Assembly: GCA_018066125.1 (NCBI GenBank)
Contig: JAGHSA010000008.1
Location: forward strand, 1 to 64,000
Source: Candidatus Cryptobacteroides onthequi
Lineage (GTDB): Bacteria; Bacteroidota; Bacteroidia; Bacteroidales; UBA932
Length of the DNA: 64,000 bases
Reading direction: 5' to 3'
In this document: piece by piece, positions 42,095 through 50,723 of the stretch
How positions within the stretch are numbered: the first letter of the stretch is position 1
Layout of the letters: the number at the start of each line of letters is the position of its first letter
Translations under genes and position numbers: made by a program
The notes under the pieces: model-generated
Told to the model about the DNA's origin: nothing
The model's database searches: none
What the model saw: the letters and a program-made list of their open reading frames with translations, nothing else

Positions 42095-44935
42095 TCAACG
42101 GTTGAGACCGATCAGCATCACCGGTCCGATGAGCCCGGACTCCGGGAGCGGATCTGACGGACTGAAGAATTGCCATCCTATGAATGTGAGGCGTTCCTTG
42201 CGGGGCTTTGCGGAGTCGCCGATGAGCTTGTTGGCCCAGACGTTGGTCACCTCGATCTCGAGGTGGTTGGTGCCTTGGCGCAGGGCTGTCCCGACCTCAC
42301 ATCTATATGGTGCATGCCAGAGCAGGCCGAGGTCCTCGCCGTTGAGACGCACCCTTGCCATGTAGCACACCTTGCCCAGATCGAGAATCGCGCCAGCCGA
42401 GCCGGTGCCTGAATCCATGCCGTCCCGGCGGGTGTCACACGAATCGCCGGAAGCCATGCCGTTCCAGCAGAAGTCGCACGAGTAGGTCATGGTGCCTGAG
42501 AAGTGTCTTACCGAGTCGAGGCTGCTCTTCGACAGGTCGCTCAGCTCATTCAGCACAATGCCGCCTGCCGGACCCTCGCGGCCATCCTGGAATGTGACCT
42601 TCCATGCCGCCTTGAGCTCTGTCACAGAGCCGCATACACGCCTCTCAGGGACTGCGTCGTCCTTCCTGGTGCGGTCGAGCACGATGAACTTCGCGTCATC
42701 CTGCGTCATGTCGAGTGTCACATATGTCCTTCCGTCCCTGACGGAGAATGCTGACGCGCCTATCCGACTTCCGTCTGCATCGAGGATGCGCACGGCACCG
42801 GCCTCTGCCCTCATCGAGAGCTCGACCGTCCTGGCCTCGGGGCTGATGTTTGCTATCCAGTAGATGTCGCCGCCGTCGATATTGCGGTGCACATATCTGA
42901 CATCCCCACCCGGATCGTTCTCAAGCCTGAGATCGGGCTCTATGCCGAGGGAGGCGAGCACTTCCCTGACTGCCGCGATCTGGTCCCGGCTGCCCCTGGC
43001 ATCGCATACTGTCACTCCGGCAGCCCTGAACTGCTCTATCCTGTGCTGCAATTCCGGACTCATCCTTCCGGCCTCCGAGTCTATCACCAGGAGCCTGTAG
43101 CACATGCCAGAAGGGGTGACGAGCGCACCGTCGCGGGCCTCCATCACATTGAGGGCCATGTCGGCGTTGATGAAGTCATATCCGTACCCGAATGGAAGCT
43201 CCGGCCGGCGCTCCCTGAAGCGTGCAGTGATATTGGTGTCCTCGTCGTAGAGGTATGCTATGTCCGCCGCAAAGCGTCCCTGCTGGAGCATGTAGCTGCT
43301 GCGCCCGAGGTAGTCGTGCCATGGACGCGCCTCTCCGGCCCAGGTCTCGTGCCTTGTGATCCACTGCCCGAATGTACCCAGCCCCAGGCCCGGGAACCTG
43401 TCATCCCTCGGCTGGTGCGGCGAGCAGTGCATGATGAATCTGTTGAGACCGCAGGAGAGTGCCGCATCGGCAAGCCTCTTGAGGTTGCCGGGGAAACAGC
43501 TGCAGGCCGGGTAGTGGCCGTCCACGGTCTGCTTGCTGTGCACGGAGAATGACTCTGCCGCACAGATGTTGCCGCCGTAGATGTGCGCGGCTGAAGCGCT
43601 CTCGCGTATGTCGGCCTCCACGACAGGGGTCGATGAATAGATGCCCATGCCGTAGCGGACCCATATCGCACCCATAGGCACGGCGGCGCTGCGCTTGGCC
43701 ATGAGCCCGTCACCGACGAATGCGGAACTCTGCTCGTGAGACTCCATGTGGCACTCCATGCCGTGGCTGTGTGCCACTTCCGCCGCAAGGTCATAGTGGT
43801 TCTCGACGATGAGCTCTCCGAGGGTCTTTCTCCAGTCTTCGAGGAAGTCGTCGCTCTTCTCTGCGCTGTCTATCACCATTCCGGTGAGAACGGGCAGCCA
43901 GCGCGTGAGGTCGTAGCCTCTGCGGGACCTGAACTGCTCTGTCATGTCGGGCGTCCAGGTGCCCTTGCCGGCCTCGTAGCTGTCCACCATCAGGTACTTG
44001 ACCGTGGTGCCGAGTCTGTGGCCGCTGGCGCGGTCCATGATGCCGAGATAGTTCCTGTAATAGTCAAGCATGGCGCTGTGGCTGAGCTTGTCGGCTTCAA
44101 GACCGACGCCCGCAGCCTCCACGGGACCATTGTGGCGCCCGAGGAGATTGTAGCCGAACCTGTAGATGGTCCATTCGCCCTTGGGGGCACGCCAGTCGAG
44201 GATGCCGTCCCTGACCCTGTCGGTGATGTCCAGCACCTCCGAAGCAGCGTGTGCGGCTGTCGTGGCAGGGGAGTGTGCAGTGACCCTCCAGTCCACATCG
44301 AATCCGGCCTTCTTCTTCCAGGCTGCGACGGTGTCTGATGCCGCCATGCCGTCGGTGCGCACTGCCACCACGGCGATGTCGCGGTAGTATCTGTATTTGT
44401 AGATATCTTTCGGCCACTGCGGCTCATCCTGGAACGGACCGCTGAACTCGTACGGCTCGGGAAGGGCCTCGTGCACCCTTGTGCGGCCCTTGACCTTCAT
44501 GGTCTGCCATGTCAGCTTTTTCTGCGCTCCGTCCATGGTGACCCATGGACCGCCCGTGATGCTCCAGCCGGGAGAGCTGGCTATGCTGACCTCGAGACCC
44601 AGGGAATCGGCCACGTCCAGGGCGTAGCTGAACATGTTGTCCCATTCCGGGGAAAAGAGAGGTACCCTCTTGTCGACTATCACGTCGGTAGGGTTGAGCT
44701 GGCAGTTGAACTGGTGGAATCCTGCGATGCCGGCATCGTGCATCCATTCGAGGTCCTTGCGTATGCCCTCCCTGGTGACGTTGCCGTGCATCCAATGCCA
44801 CCAGACCCTGGGACCGTACTGCGATCCCGGGGTCTGGAAATGGTCGTATATGTCCTGTGGCGACTGTGCTGCCGCAGCTCCTGACGCGAGGACTGCAGCT
44901 GCTGCCGCAATGATGAGTCTGCTGATGGCTCTCAT
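42095..44935 (-). CDS. Exported GH106 alpha-L-rhamnosidase family enzyme
   Basis: A 946-residue exported glycosidase (signal peptide about 1-22). GH106 features: GPRVWWHWMHGNVTREGIRKDLEWM near the start (key WWHW), FHQFNCQLNP, SSPGWSITGGPW, VDSYEAGKGTWTPDM and a C-terminal galactose-binding-like beta-sandwich (DLGKVCYMARVRLNGEDLG). Family members remove alpha-L-rhamnose from pectin-like or bacterial glycans. It begins only 5 bp after mreB on the same strand. It is a distant relative of the enzyme at 16-18 kb. Confidence 0.9.
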   Translation of the reverse strand: MRAISRLIIAAAAAVLASGAAAAQSPQDIYDHFQTPGSQYGPRVWWHWMHGNVTREGIRKDLEWMHDAGIAGFHQFNCQLNPTDVIVDKRVPLFSPEWDNMFSYALDVADSLGLEVSIASSPGWSITGGPWVTMDGAQKKLTWQTMKVKGRTRVHEALPEPYEFSGPFQDEPQWPKDIYKYRYYRDIAVVAVRTDGMAASDTVAAWKKKAGFDVDWRVTAHSPATTAAHAASEVLDITDRVRDGILDWRAPKGEWTIYRFGYNLLGRHNGPVEAAGVGLEADKLSHSAMLDYYRNYLGIMDRASGHRLGTTVKYLMVDSYEAGKGTWTPDMTEQFRSRRGYDLTRWLPVLTGMVIDSAEKSDDFLEDWRKTLGELIVENHYDLAAEVAHSHGMECHMESHEQSSAFVGDGLMAKRSAAVPMGAIWVRYGMGIYSSTPVVEADIRESASAAHIYGGNICAAESFSVHSKQTVDGHYPACSCFPGNLKRLADAALSCGLNRFIMHCSPHQPRDDRFPGLGLGTFGQWITRHETWAGEARPWHDYLGRSSYMLQQGRFAADIAYLYDEDTNITARFRERRPELPFGYGYDFINADMALNVMEARDGALVTPSGMCYRLLVIDSEAGRMSPELQHRIEQFRAAGVTVCDARGSRDQIAAVREVLASLGIEPDLRLENDPGGDVRYVHRNIDGGDIYWIANISPEARTVELSMRAEAGAVRILDADGSRIGASAFSVRDGRTYVTLDMTQDDAKFIVLDRTRKDDAVPERRVCGSVTELKAAWKVTFQDGREGPAGGIVLNELSDLSKSSLDSVRHFSGTMTYSCDFCWNGMASGDSCDTRRDGMDSGTGSAGAILDLGKVCYMARVRLNGEDLGLLWHAPYRCEVGTALRQGTNHLEIEVTNVWANKLIGDSAKPRKERLTFIGWQFFSPSDPLPESGLIGPVMLIGLNR

Positions 44936-44940
44936 GGGGA

Positions 44941-45969
44941 CTACCTCATGAGATAAGCACAGTTGTCCGTGTTCTTGAGCGCTGTGCAGGTGCCTCGTGC
45001 CACGGCCTTGAGCGGATCCTCAGCCACATGGAACTGGATATTGACCCTGTCTGTGAATCTCTGGGCGATACCTCTGAGGAGAGATCCGCCGCCGGCGAGC
45101 CAGATGCCGTTCTCGACGATGTCCGAGTAGAGCTCCGGCGGAGTCTTCTCGAGCACGTGCAGGATGCTGCTCTCGATCTTGGCGATGGACTTGTCGATGC
45201 AGAGCGCGATCTCCTGATAGGTGATCTCTGTCTCTGCAGGATGTGAGGTCACGATGTTCTTGCCGTGGATCACGATAGGTACAGGCTCCTCATCTGCAGG
45301 GAGCTCGGTAAGTACGGATCCGACATGGAATTTGATTCTCTCGGCTGTCTTGAAACCTGTCCTGATGTTGTGCTGGACGGCCATATACTCCTGGATGTCG
45401 CGTGTGATCTCGTTTCCCGCGGTGCGGACACTCTCAGATTCCACGATACCTCCGAGGGAGATGACGGCGATCTCGGTGGTTCCTCCTCCGATGTCGACCA
45501 CCATATTGCCCTTAGGGGCCTCCACATCCAGTCCGATACCGATGGCAGATGCCATAGGCTCGTGGATGAGGAAGAGATCATGGGCGCCTGCGTGCTCGCA
45601 TGAGTCGCGCACAGCCCTGACCTCCACAGGGGTACTTCCCTTGGATATGCCGACCACCATCTTGAGGCTTGGAGTGAAGAGGTGGGTGCGGTTGCCGTTG
45701 ACCATCTTGATGAATCCGGTGATCATCATCTCGGCAGCATTGAAGTCTGCGATCACTCCGTCGCGGAGCGGTCTGACCGTGTATATGTTCGGATTTGTCT
45801 TCTCGTCCATCATCTGGGCATACTTGCCCACGGCGACCATCTTGCCCGACTTGTTGTCGATGGCCACGATGCTCGGCTCGTCGAGGACGATCTTGTCATT
45901 CTGGAAGATGACCGTGTTGGCGGTGCCAAGGTCGATCGCCAGTTCTTGTCTTATCAGTGAAAATGCCAT
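44941..45969 (-). CDS. mreB: Rod shape-determining protein
   Basis: A 342-residue actin-like protein that forms membrane-bound filaments guiding lateral wall synthesis. It has the phosphate loops AIDLGTANT and VVDIGGGTTEIAV, EPMASAIGIG, and the adenosine motif GIWLAGGGSLLRG. The amphipathic N-terminal MAFSL helix of MreB is present. The usual partners mreC, mreD, pbp2 and rodA are absent here. Instead a GH106 gene follows after 5 bp. It is divergent from the nitroreductase gene. Confidence 0.95.
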   Translation of the reverse strand: MAFSLIRQELAIDLGTANTVIFQNDKIVLDEPSIVAIDNKSGKMVAVGKYAQMMDEKTNPNIYTVRPLRDGVIADFNAAEMMITGFIKMVNGNRTHLFTPSLKMVVGISKGSTPVEVRAVRDSCEHAGAHDLFLIHEPMASAIGIGLDVEAPKGNMVVDIGGGTTEIAVISLGGIVESESVRTAGNEITRDIQEYMAVQHNIRTGFKTAERIKFHVGSVLTELPADEEPVPIVIHGKNIVTSHPAETEITYQEIALCIDKSIAKIESSILHVLEKTPPELYSDIVENGIWLAGGGSLLRGIAQRFTDRVNIQFHVAEDPLKAVARGTCTALKNTDNCAYLMR

Positions 45970-45975
45970 AGGATG

Positions 45976-45983
45976 CGAATTTA
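45976..45983 (-). promoter_or_regulatory. -7-like box of mreB
   Basis: Minus-strand TAAATTCG, seven of eight matches to TAnnTTTG, ending 7 bases before the mreB ATG. Confidence 0.35.
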
Positions 45984-46033
45984 GTACTTTTTTCTTGAAA
46001 AGTGCAGACTGACCGAAAAACTGCCACTTTTGT

Positions 46034-46041
46034 TATATTTG
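46034..46041 (+). promoter_or_regulatory. -7 promoter box before the leader ORF and nitroreductase gene
   Basis: TATATTTG, a perfect match, 6 bases before the leader ATG at 46047 and 50 bases before the nitroreductase ATG. Confidence 0.5.
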
Positions 46042-46046
46042 CAGCA

Positions 46047-46091
46047 ATGAGTCAGCACCATTGCAGACAAGGCCATAAACTCGACTTTTAA
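46047..46091 (+). CDS. Possible 14-residue leader peptide
   Basis: A short frame coding MSQHHCRQGHKLDF whose stop codon overlaps the nitroreductase start as TAATG. Its ATG sits at the predicted transcription start. Such a layout permits translational coupling. The peptide is rich in His, and no attenuator hairpin is evident. It may be chance. Confidence 0.3.
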   Translation: MSQHHCRQGHKLDF

Positions 46092-46675
46092 TGAAAAGGT
46101 TTTTCTTTTGCATCCTGGCGATGCTGTCAATCACATGCACTTGTATCGCGCAGGATGACGCAGCCTCTTTGGAAAGAGTCATCTCTTCACGCCGAAGCAT
46201 ACGAAGATATACCGGGCAGACCGTTAGCAGGGATGTGCTGGACCGTATCGTGAGCAATGGCCTCAAGGCCCCCAGCGGCATGAACCGCCAGAGCTATGAG
46301 CTGCGCATAGTCGATGATCCGAAGCTTCTCGAAGAGATATCCCGCTCTGTCAATCCAGATGTGAAGAGCATATTCGCAGGTGCGCCTGCAGCCATTTTCA
46401 TCGCCAACGGGACGTCCTATGATCTCTCGCAGGTGGATTGCGGACTCCTTGCCCAGAACATCATGCTGTCAGCCCGGAGCCTGGGCCTCGGCAGCTGCTG
46501 TATGGGCGCTCCTGTGCGTCAGATGAAGTCGTCTGAGGCATGTGCCGGCTACATGGAGAAACTTGGTTTCAGCAAGGGCTACGATCTCCTGATCGTCATT
46601 GCTCTCGGATATCCCGATGAGAAACCCGCTGCAAGACCGCGGAAAGACAAGATGGTCAGATACGTCGACAGGTAG
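46091..46675 (+). CDS. Exported nitroreductase-family flavoprotein
   Basis: A 194-residue protein of the nitroreductase fold, with FMN contacts SSRRSIRRYTGQ near residue 32 and APSGMNRQSYELRI near 59, and the late LGLGSCCMGAPV motif. Unusually for an FMN enzyme it carries a signal peptide (MKRFFFCILAMLSITCTCIAQ), with a Cys that could also serve as a lipobox (TCTC). Flavin-binding outside the cytoplasm would need export of FMN or transport of a folded protein. It is preceded by a possible leader peptide. Confidence 0.85.
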   Translation: MKRFFFCILAMLSITCTCIAQDDAASLERVISSRRSIRRYTGQTVSRDVLDRIVSNGLKAPSGMNRQSYELRIVDDPKLLEEISRSVNPDVKSIFAGAPAAIFIANGTSYDLSQVDCGLLAQNIMLSARSLGLGSCCMGAPVRQMKSSEACAGYMEKLGFSKGYDLLIVIALGYPDEKPAARPRKDKMVRYVDR

Positions 46676-46728
46676 GCCTGGTGACGTGTCTTCCGACAGG
46701 GGCGGCGCGGGCGAGCGCCTTGAGAACC

Positions 46729-49068
46729 TTACTTGGTCTTGAGCAGCTTCACGCCGTGGCTTGGGACAAAGAAGTCTGTGGTTCCGGCCGGAAGGTCATG
46801 CTGACTCCATACATCGCGCAGCGTCACATCGTCTCCCGGATAGAAGTCTTTGTATCTGCTGAGATCTACGGTCGTGTCTTTGTGACCGCGGTTGAAGATA
46901 CCGAAAGCCATGGAACCGTCATGCAGTTCGCGTGCCCATATCTCGATGTATCCGTCAACGACAACCGGCCTCGCCTGATGGCCCAAAATGTCCTGATTGA
47001 TGGCGTTAACCTCGTGGTTGCAGAGCAACTGGCGGGTGAAGTGATCCATCTGCGCCACATCACATCCTATCAGCATATTTGCTGCGAGTAATGCCCAGAG
47101 AGAAATGTGGGTGTATTGTTCATCGGTTGTGAGACGTGAGTCGCGGAGATTGTCACCCCAACCGACCTTGCCGACGATCAGCATGTCAGGGTCGTTCCAA
47201 TGGTTAGGCTGTCCGTAATGGTAGAGTCCGCGCTGCTGGTCAAAGCCGATATCCTCCAGAGACTCCCAATTGTCAGTGATGTCACCTGTGGTACGCCATG
47301 AGTTTGCATCTACGGTATATCCCCACTTCCATACTTCCATCATGCCATACTGGCAGAGTGAGTAGAAAATGTCGCGGGGCTGGTTGCGCAGATGCTCTCC
47401 CATGAGCATGTAAGGGCGGATATACGATGCCGCTGTGCCGCGGTCAACCAGGGTCGCGTGCTTGCGGGTATAGCCGCACCAGTCGTATTTCAGATAGTCG
47501 ACGCCCCATTCGTTATAAGTCTGGGCGTCTTGCAGCTCATGGTCGAGGCTGCCGAGGTAGCCTCCGCAGGTGCGGTCACCAGGAGAGGAGTATATGCCGA
47601 ATCGCAGGCCGTTTGAGTGAAGCCAATCGCCGAGCAACTCCATTGACGGGAACTTCTCGTTTACAGCTATGGTGCCGTCTGCATTGCGCTCCGGCGCTTC
47701 CCATGCATCATCGATATTGATATAGTTGTAGCCATAGTCTGCGAGGCCTTTATCAATGATGGCCTGAGCAGATGAGATGACTTTCTCCTGAGAAACCGAC
47801 AACCCCCAGCAGTTCCATGAGTTCCAACCCATTGGCGGAGTGAGTGCGATCTGGTCGCCGGCACGGATGATGAGTTCGGTATCGGCTGCACCCTCAGTGT
47901 TCTGCGCGTGGAGATGGATGGCATAGTCTCCTGCGTGGGTGAGCTTGCCACTGATGCAGCAGTTGTCGCTGTCGAGAGTCAATCCATCAGGAAGGTCTGG
48001 GGATGTGATGCTCATCGGACGCCTGCCGGATACAGGTATCCTGTAAATGACCGGTGAACCTGGGCGTACACCGAACAGCATCGCTCCGTTGAAACGTGGA
48101 GCGAGTGGCTCTTCCGGGGTGAGTATATACTTGGGAACGTAGCTGCGCCTGCATGATACTCCGGAGAGGGCGTCTGTGTACTCAGTTATAGCGCGGCAGT
48201 ATCCTTTTTCGGGCAGGGGAAGTGTGATCTCCTTTGTGCGATTCTGACCGATGGCGAGTCCCAGAGCAGTTTCGCTGAATACCTCTCCAGTTTCAGGATT
48301 ATATACCTTGAAAGAGAGAGTGCCCTTCTGCTTTTCCTTGATGGGATTGGTGACGGATAACGTAATGCTTTTCTGCCCATTTACGGCTGTTTCTCTGAAT
48401 GCGTATTCCATAAGGTCGCATTTGTTGAGAATCTGTATCAGGACAGGGCCATGGTACATGCCGCCCTCTGAGTCGTCGTTCCAGACGCGTATGGCCAGGA
48501 CATTGTCACCATTCTGGTTGATAAGACCGTCCTCCGCATTCACAAAGTACCATCTATCTTCTTCCCATGCTGCTGAAACGCCGTTTTCGCTGTCTGGCAT
48601 CCCTCCTGTCTTGCCTATTCTCCTGCCATTGATGTATGCTTCATCTGCATCATCGATGCGGCCACAGTAAATCCTGAGTGTTTTCTGGTAATCGGAATCC
48701 TTCAGCAGCTCTGAGGGGTTGAAGTGAATCCGGTACCATCCGTATTCTGCCACATGTCCGACATAACCCTGGTGGTCCCATCGCTTTGTGGTGAGTATGT
48801 CCTGCCATGATGAATCATCGTAGTCAGTATTCTTCCATTCAGGATTGTCTCCGAAATGGAACTTGGCTGTCTCAAAGGACAGTTCCTTGGCAGAAGCGGA
48901 AATCGAAATGACAAACAGGGCGGCAATGAAGCTTGCAAGTTCGTGCACCTTTTTTGACTTTCCCTTTTTGCCTGTGTAGAATTCTGAAACACTCTGTGCC
49001 ATGCCTGAGATAGATGTGATAAGAAAAAGAAGGGCTGCCAGCGCAGCTGATTTGATTATGCTTGTCAT
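46729..49068 (-). CDS. Exported GH27 alpha-galactosidase with N-terminal accessory domain
   Basis: A 779-residue protein. Residues 62-210 form a galactose-binding-like beta-sandwich, followed by a linker region (220-410) and a GH27 barrel from about 415: TPPMGWNSWNCWG, YINIDDAWE, nucleophile Asp in YLKYDWCGY, acid/base Asp in SWRTTGDITDNW, and HWNDPDMLI. A C-terminal beta domain ends the protein. It removes alpha-linked galactose (or GalNAc). The N-terminus is odd: a complete signal peptide (1-25) is followed by a basic stretch and a second signal-like helix (45-60, ending ISASA). Confidence 0.92.
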   Translation of the reverse strand: MTSIIKSAALAALLFLITSISGMAQSVSEFYTGKKGKSKKVHELASFIAALFVISISASAKELSFETAKFHFGDNPEWKNTDYDDSSWQDILTTKRWDHQGYVGHVAEYGWYRIHFNPSELLKDSDYQKTLRIYCGRIDDADEAYINGRRIGKTGGMPDSENGVSAAWEEDRWYFVNAEDGLINQNGDNVLAIRVWNDDSEGGMYHGPVLIQILNKCDLMEYAFRETAVNGQKSITLSVTNPIKEKQKGTLSFKVYNPETGEVFSETALGLAIGQNRTKEITLPLPEKGYCRAITEYTDALSGVSCRRSYVPKYILTPEEPLAPRFNGAMLFGVRPGSPVIYRIPVSGRRPMSITSPDLPDGLTLDSDNCCISGKLTHAGDYAIHLHAQNTEGAADTELIIRAGDQIALTPPMGWNSWNCWGLSVSQEKVISSAQAIIDKGLADYGYNYINIDDAWEAPERNADGTIAVNEKFPSMELLGDWLHSNGLRFGIYSSPGDRTCGGYLGSLDHELQDAQTYNEWGVDYLKYDWCGYTRKHATLVDRGTAASYIRPYMLMGEHLRNQPRDIFYSLCQYGMMEVWKWGYTVDANSWRTTGDITDNWESLEDIGFDQQRGLYHYGQPNHWNDPDMLIVGKVGWGDNLRDSRLTTDEQYTHISLWALLAANMLIGCDVAQMDHFTRQLLCNHEVNAINQDILGHQARPVVVDGYIEIWARELHDGSMAFGIFNRGHKDTTVDLSRYKDFYPGDDVTLRDVWSQHDLPAGTTDFFVPSHGVKLLKTK

Positions 49069-49085
49069 AATAATCGGGTTGACTC

Positions 49086-49093
49086 CAAATATA
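49086..49093 (-). promoter_or_regulatory. -7 promoter box of the GH27 gene
   Basis: Minus-strand TATATTTG, a perfect match, 18 bases before ATG 49068. Confidence 0.5.
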
Positions 49094-49164
49094 ACTTATT
49101 TCGGGCAAATAATAGTCCATTTGTATCTGGAATGTTTTTGACCCGAGAACAGATGAAGAAGATT

Positions 49165-49186
49165 TCCGCAACTCCCGCCGCAGGGG
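49165..49186 (-). repeat. Segment shared with the 36.8-kb palindrome
   Basis: On the minus strand this 22-base segment matches 36776-36797 at 20 of 22 positions (core CCCCTGCGGCGGG then TTGCGGA). It lies 37 bp from copy C of the 153-bp element, so two repeat types co-occur at both sites. Confidence 0.6.
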
Positions 49187-49222
49187 TAAACCCTCCTCCG
49201 CCATGTGGCATAGAAGAGGACG

Positions 49223-49375
49223 CTTTTGGCACGCATTGTTTCTGTTCACCCATGCTACAGATACCTGTGAGGCAGGTCAGCAGAAACAGAGGCAGCTGCA
49301 GGTGGGGTCTGTTTTTGTCAACCCCCATTTCAGCATACTGTAGGGCATGTCCACAAAAACAAAACTTGCCAAAAC
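49223..49375 (-). repeat. 153-bp palindromic element, copy C
   Basis: Inverted relative to copies A and B. Same 153-bp length, with motif offsets 28 and 98 counted from its left end at 49375. About 86% identical to copy B. Terminal inverted repeats GTTTTGGCAAG.../...GTGCCAAAAG. It lies between the divergently transcribed GH27 and M28 genes, in a 395-bp gap. Confidence 0.88.
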
Positions 49376-49425
49376 CCCACGCGCCCTTCCTGTGCTGATA
49401 TTTACGTTTTTTCCTTACCTTTGGT

Positions 49426-49433
49426 CAGTATTG
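49426..49433 (+). promoter_or_regulatory. Promoter of the M28 peptidase gene
   Basis: TACCTTTG (-7), with TTTA at 49401-49404 as a -33 element 21 bases upstream, just outside repeat copy C. ATG follows after 31 bases. Confidence 0.55.
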
Positions 49434-49463
49434 CATCATTTTAATCAAACCACAGGTGCCGGT

Positions 49464-50723
49464 ATGAAACGCTTTATACTCTCGATATTTGTCGCTCTGG
49501 CTGCGCTTTCGGGCGGAGCACAGAGCCTGGATCATTACAAGAAAATCATAAAGGAACTCAGTTCGACAAAGTACCAGGGGCGCGGATATGCGCTCAACGG
49601 AGTCCGCAAGGCGGGAAAGTATATCGCCAGAGAATTCCGCAGGGCGGGCGTGGATGAGGTGACCCTTCAGCCGTTCTGTATCGATGTGAACTGCTATCCT
49701 GGCAGGATGGAGATGTCGGTTGACGGAAAGAAACTAGCGCCCGGGACAGAATTCACGGTACGCGAGTACTGCCCGGGAGTCGATTGCAGCGGGAAACTCT
49801 ACTTTATCGATGAGGAGCGGTATGACTCCGCAAAGGTGCTCTCCGACCTGGCGAAACCGGAGAATGAAGGCTGCTTCGTGGTATGCGACTACTTCTTCTC
49901 GACGCGCCACCGTGAAGACTTCAGCAGGATGCAGTCCAGGGGAGAGTGCCTCAATGCCGGCGTGATTCTCACCTGGACCACCCCTCTGAAATTCTACAGG
50001 GCTTACTCCAATCTCTTGATAGACAAACCTGTGGCCTGGGTCATGAGAGATCTGATCGAGGGTGCGTCAGAAGTCAGGCTAAGCTTTGAGAACAAATATC
50101 TCAAGGATTATGAGAGCGACAATGTGATCGCAAAGGTGGAGGGACGCCGCCATGACGGATGCTACGTCTTCACGGCGCACTATGACCACCTGGGCAACCT
50201 CGGTCGCAAGACCTGCTTCCCCGGTGCGAATGACAATGCATCAGGAACTGCGGGCATCATCACTCTTGCGGAATATTACGCACAGAATACTCCCGAATAT
50301 GACATGTACTTCATCGCATTCAGCGGAGAGGATACCAACCTGAATGGATCAGGATACTATGTAGAGCACCCTGTGGTGCCTCTTTCCGAGATCAGATACC
50401 TCTTCAATCTGGACATGATCGGCGATGACAACCCTGTGATCTACTGCGAGGTCAGCGATGCCGGCATGGACGGGTACGATGAACTGGTGCGGATCAATTC
50501 GGAGAAAAAGTGCTTTGCGGGCCTGAACAGGGGAGAGCTCGCCGGAAACAGCGACCACTGGCCCTTTGCACAGAAAGGCGTGCCTTGCATATTCTTTGAG
50601 AACAAGGAAGGAAGCGCCTTCCAGTACTATCATACCGTAATGGATGATTTCAGCACCGTCCGATTCGAATCGTTCGAGCCCCTCATGACGCTGATCCGTA
50701 CGTATTGCGAGCGCCTAAAATGA
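49464..50723 (+). CDS. Exported M28-family zinc aminopeptidase
   Basis: A 419-residue exported peptidase (signal peptide about 1-19). A protease-associated insert lies at about 75-210. The M28 catalytic domain follows: HYDHLG (zinc His), GANDNASGTA (bridging Asp), AFSGEDTNLNGS (general-base Glu with an Asp where the family often has a second Glu), NLDMIGDDN and SDHWPF with the last zinc His. It removes N-terminal residues from peptides outside the cytoplasm. ATG 49464 was chosen from the signal peptide. The stop overlaps the convergent EEP gene by 9 bp. Confidence 0.9.
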   Translation: MKRFILSIFVALAALSGGAQSLDHYKKIIKELSSTKYQGRGYALNGVRKAGKYIAREFRRAGVDEVTLQPFCIDVNCYPGRMEMSVDGKKLAPGTEFTVREYCPGVDCSGKLYFIDEERYDSAKVLSDLAKPENEGCFVVCDYFFSTRHREDFSRMQSRGECLNAGVILTWTTPLKFYRAYSNLLIDKPVAWVMRDLIEGASEVRLSFENKYLKDYESDNVIAKVEGRRHDGCYVFTAHYDHLGNLGRKTCFPGANDNASGTAGIITLAEYYAQNTPEYDMYFIAFSGEDTNLNGSGYYVEHPVVPLSEIRYLFNLDMIGDDNPVIYCEVSDAGMDGYDELVRINSEKKCFAGLNRGELAGNSDHWPFAQKGVPCIFFENKEGSAFQYYHTVMDDFSTVRFESFEPLMTLIRTYCERLK

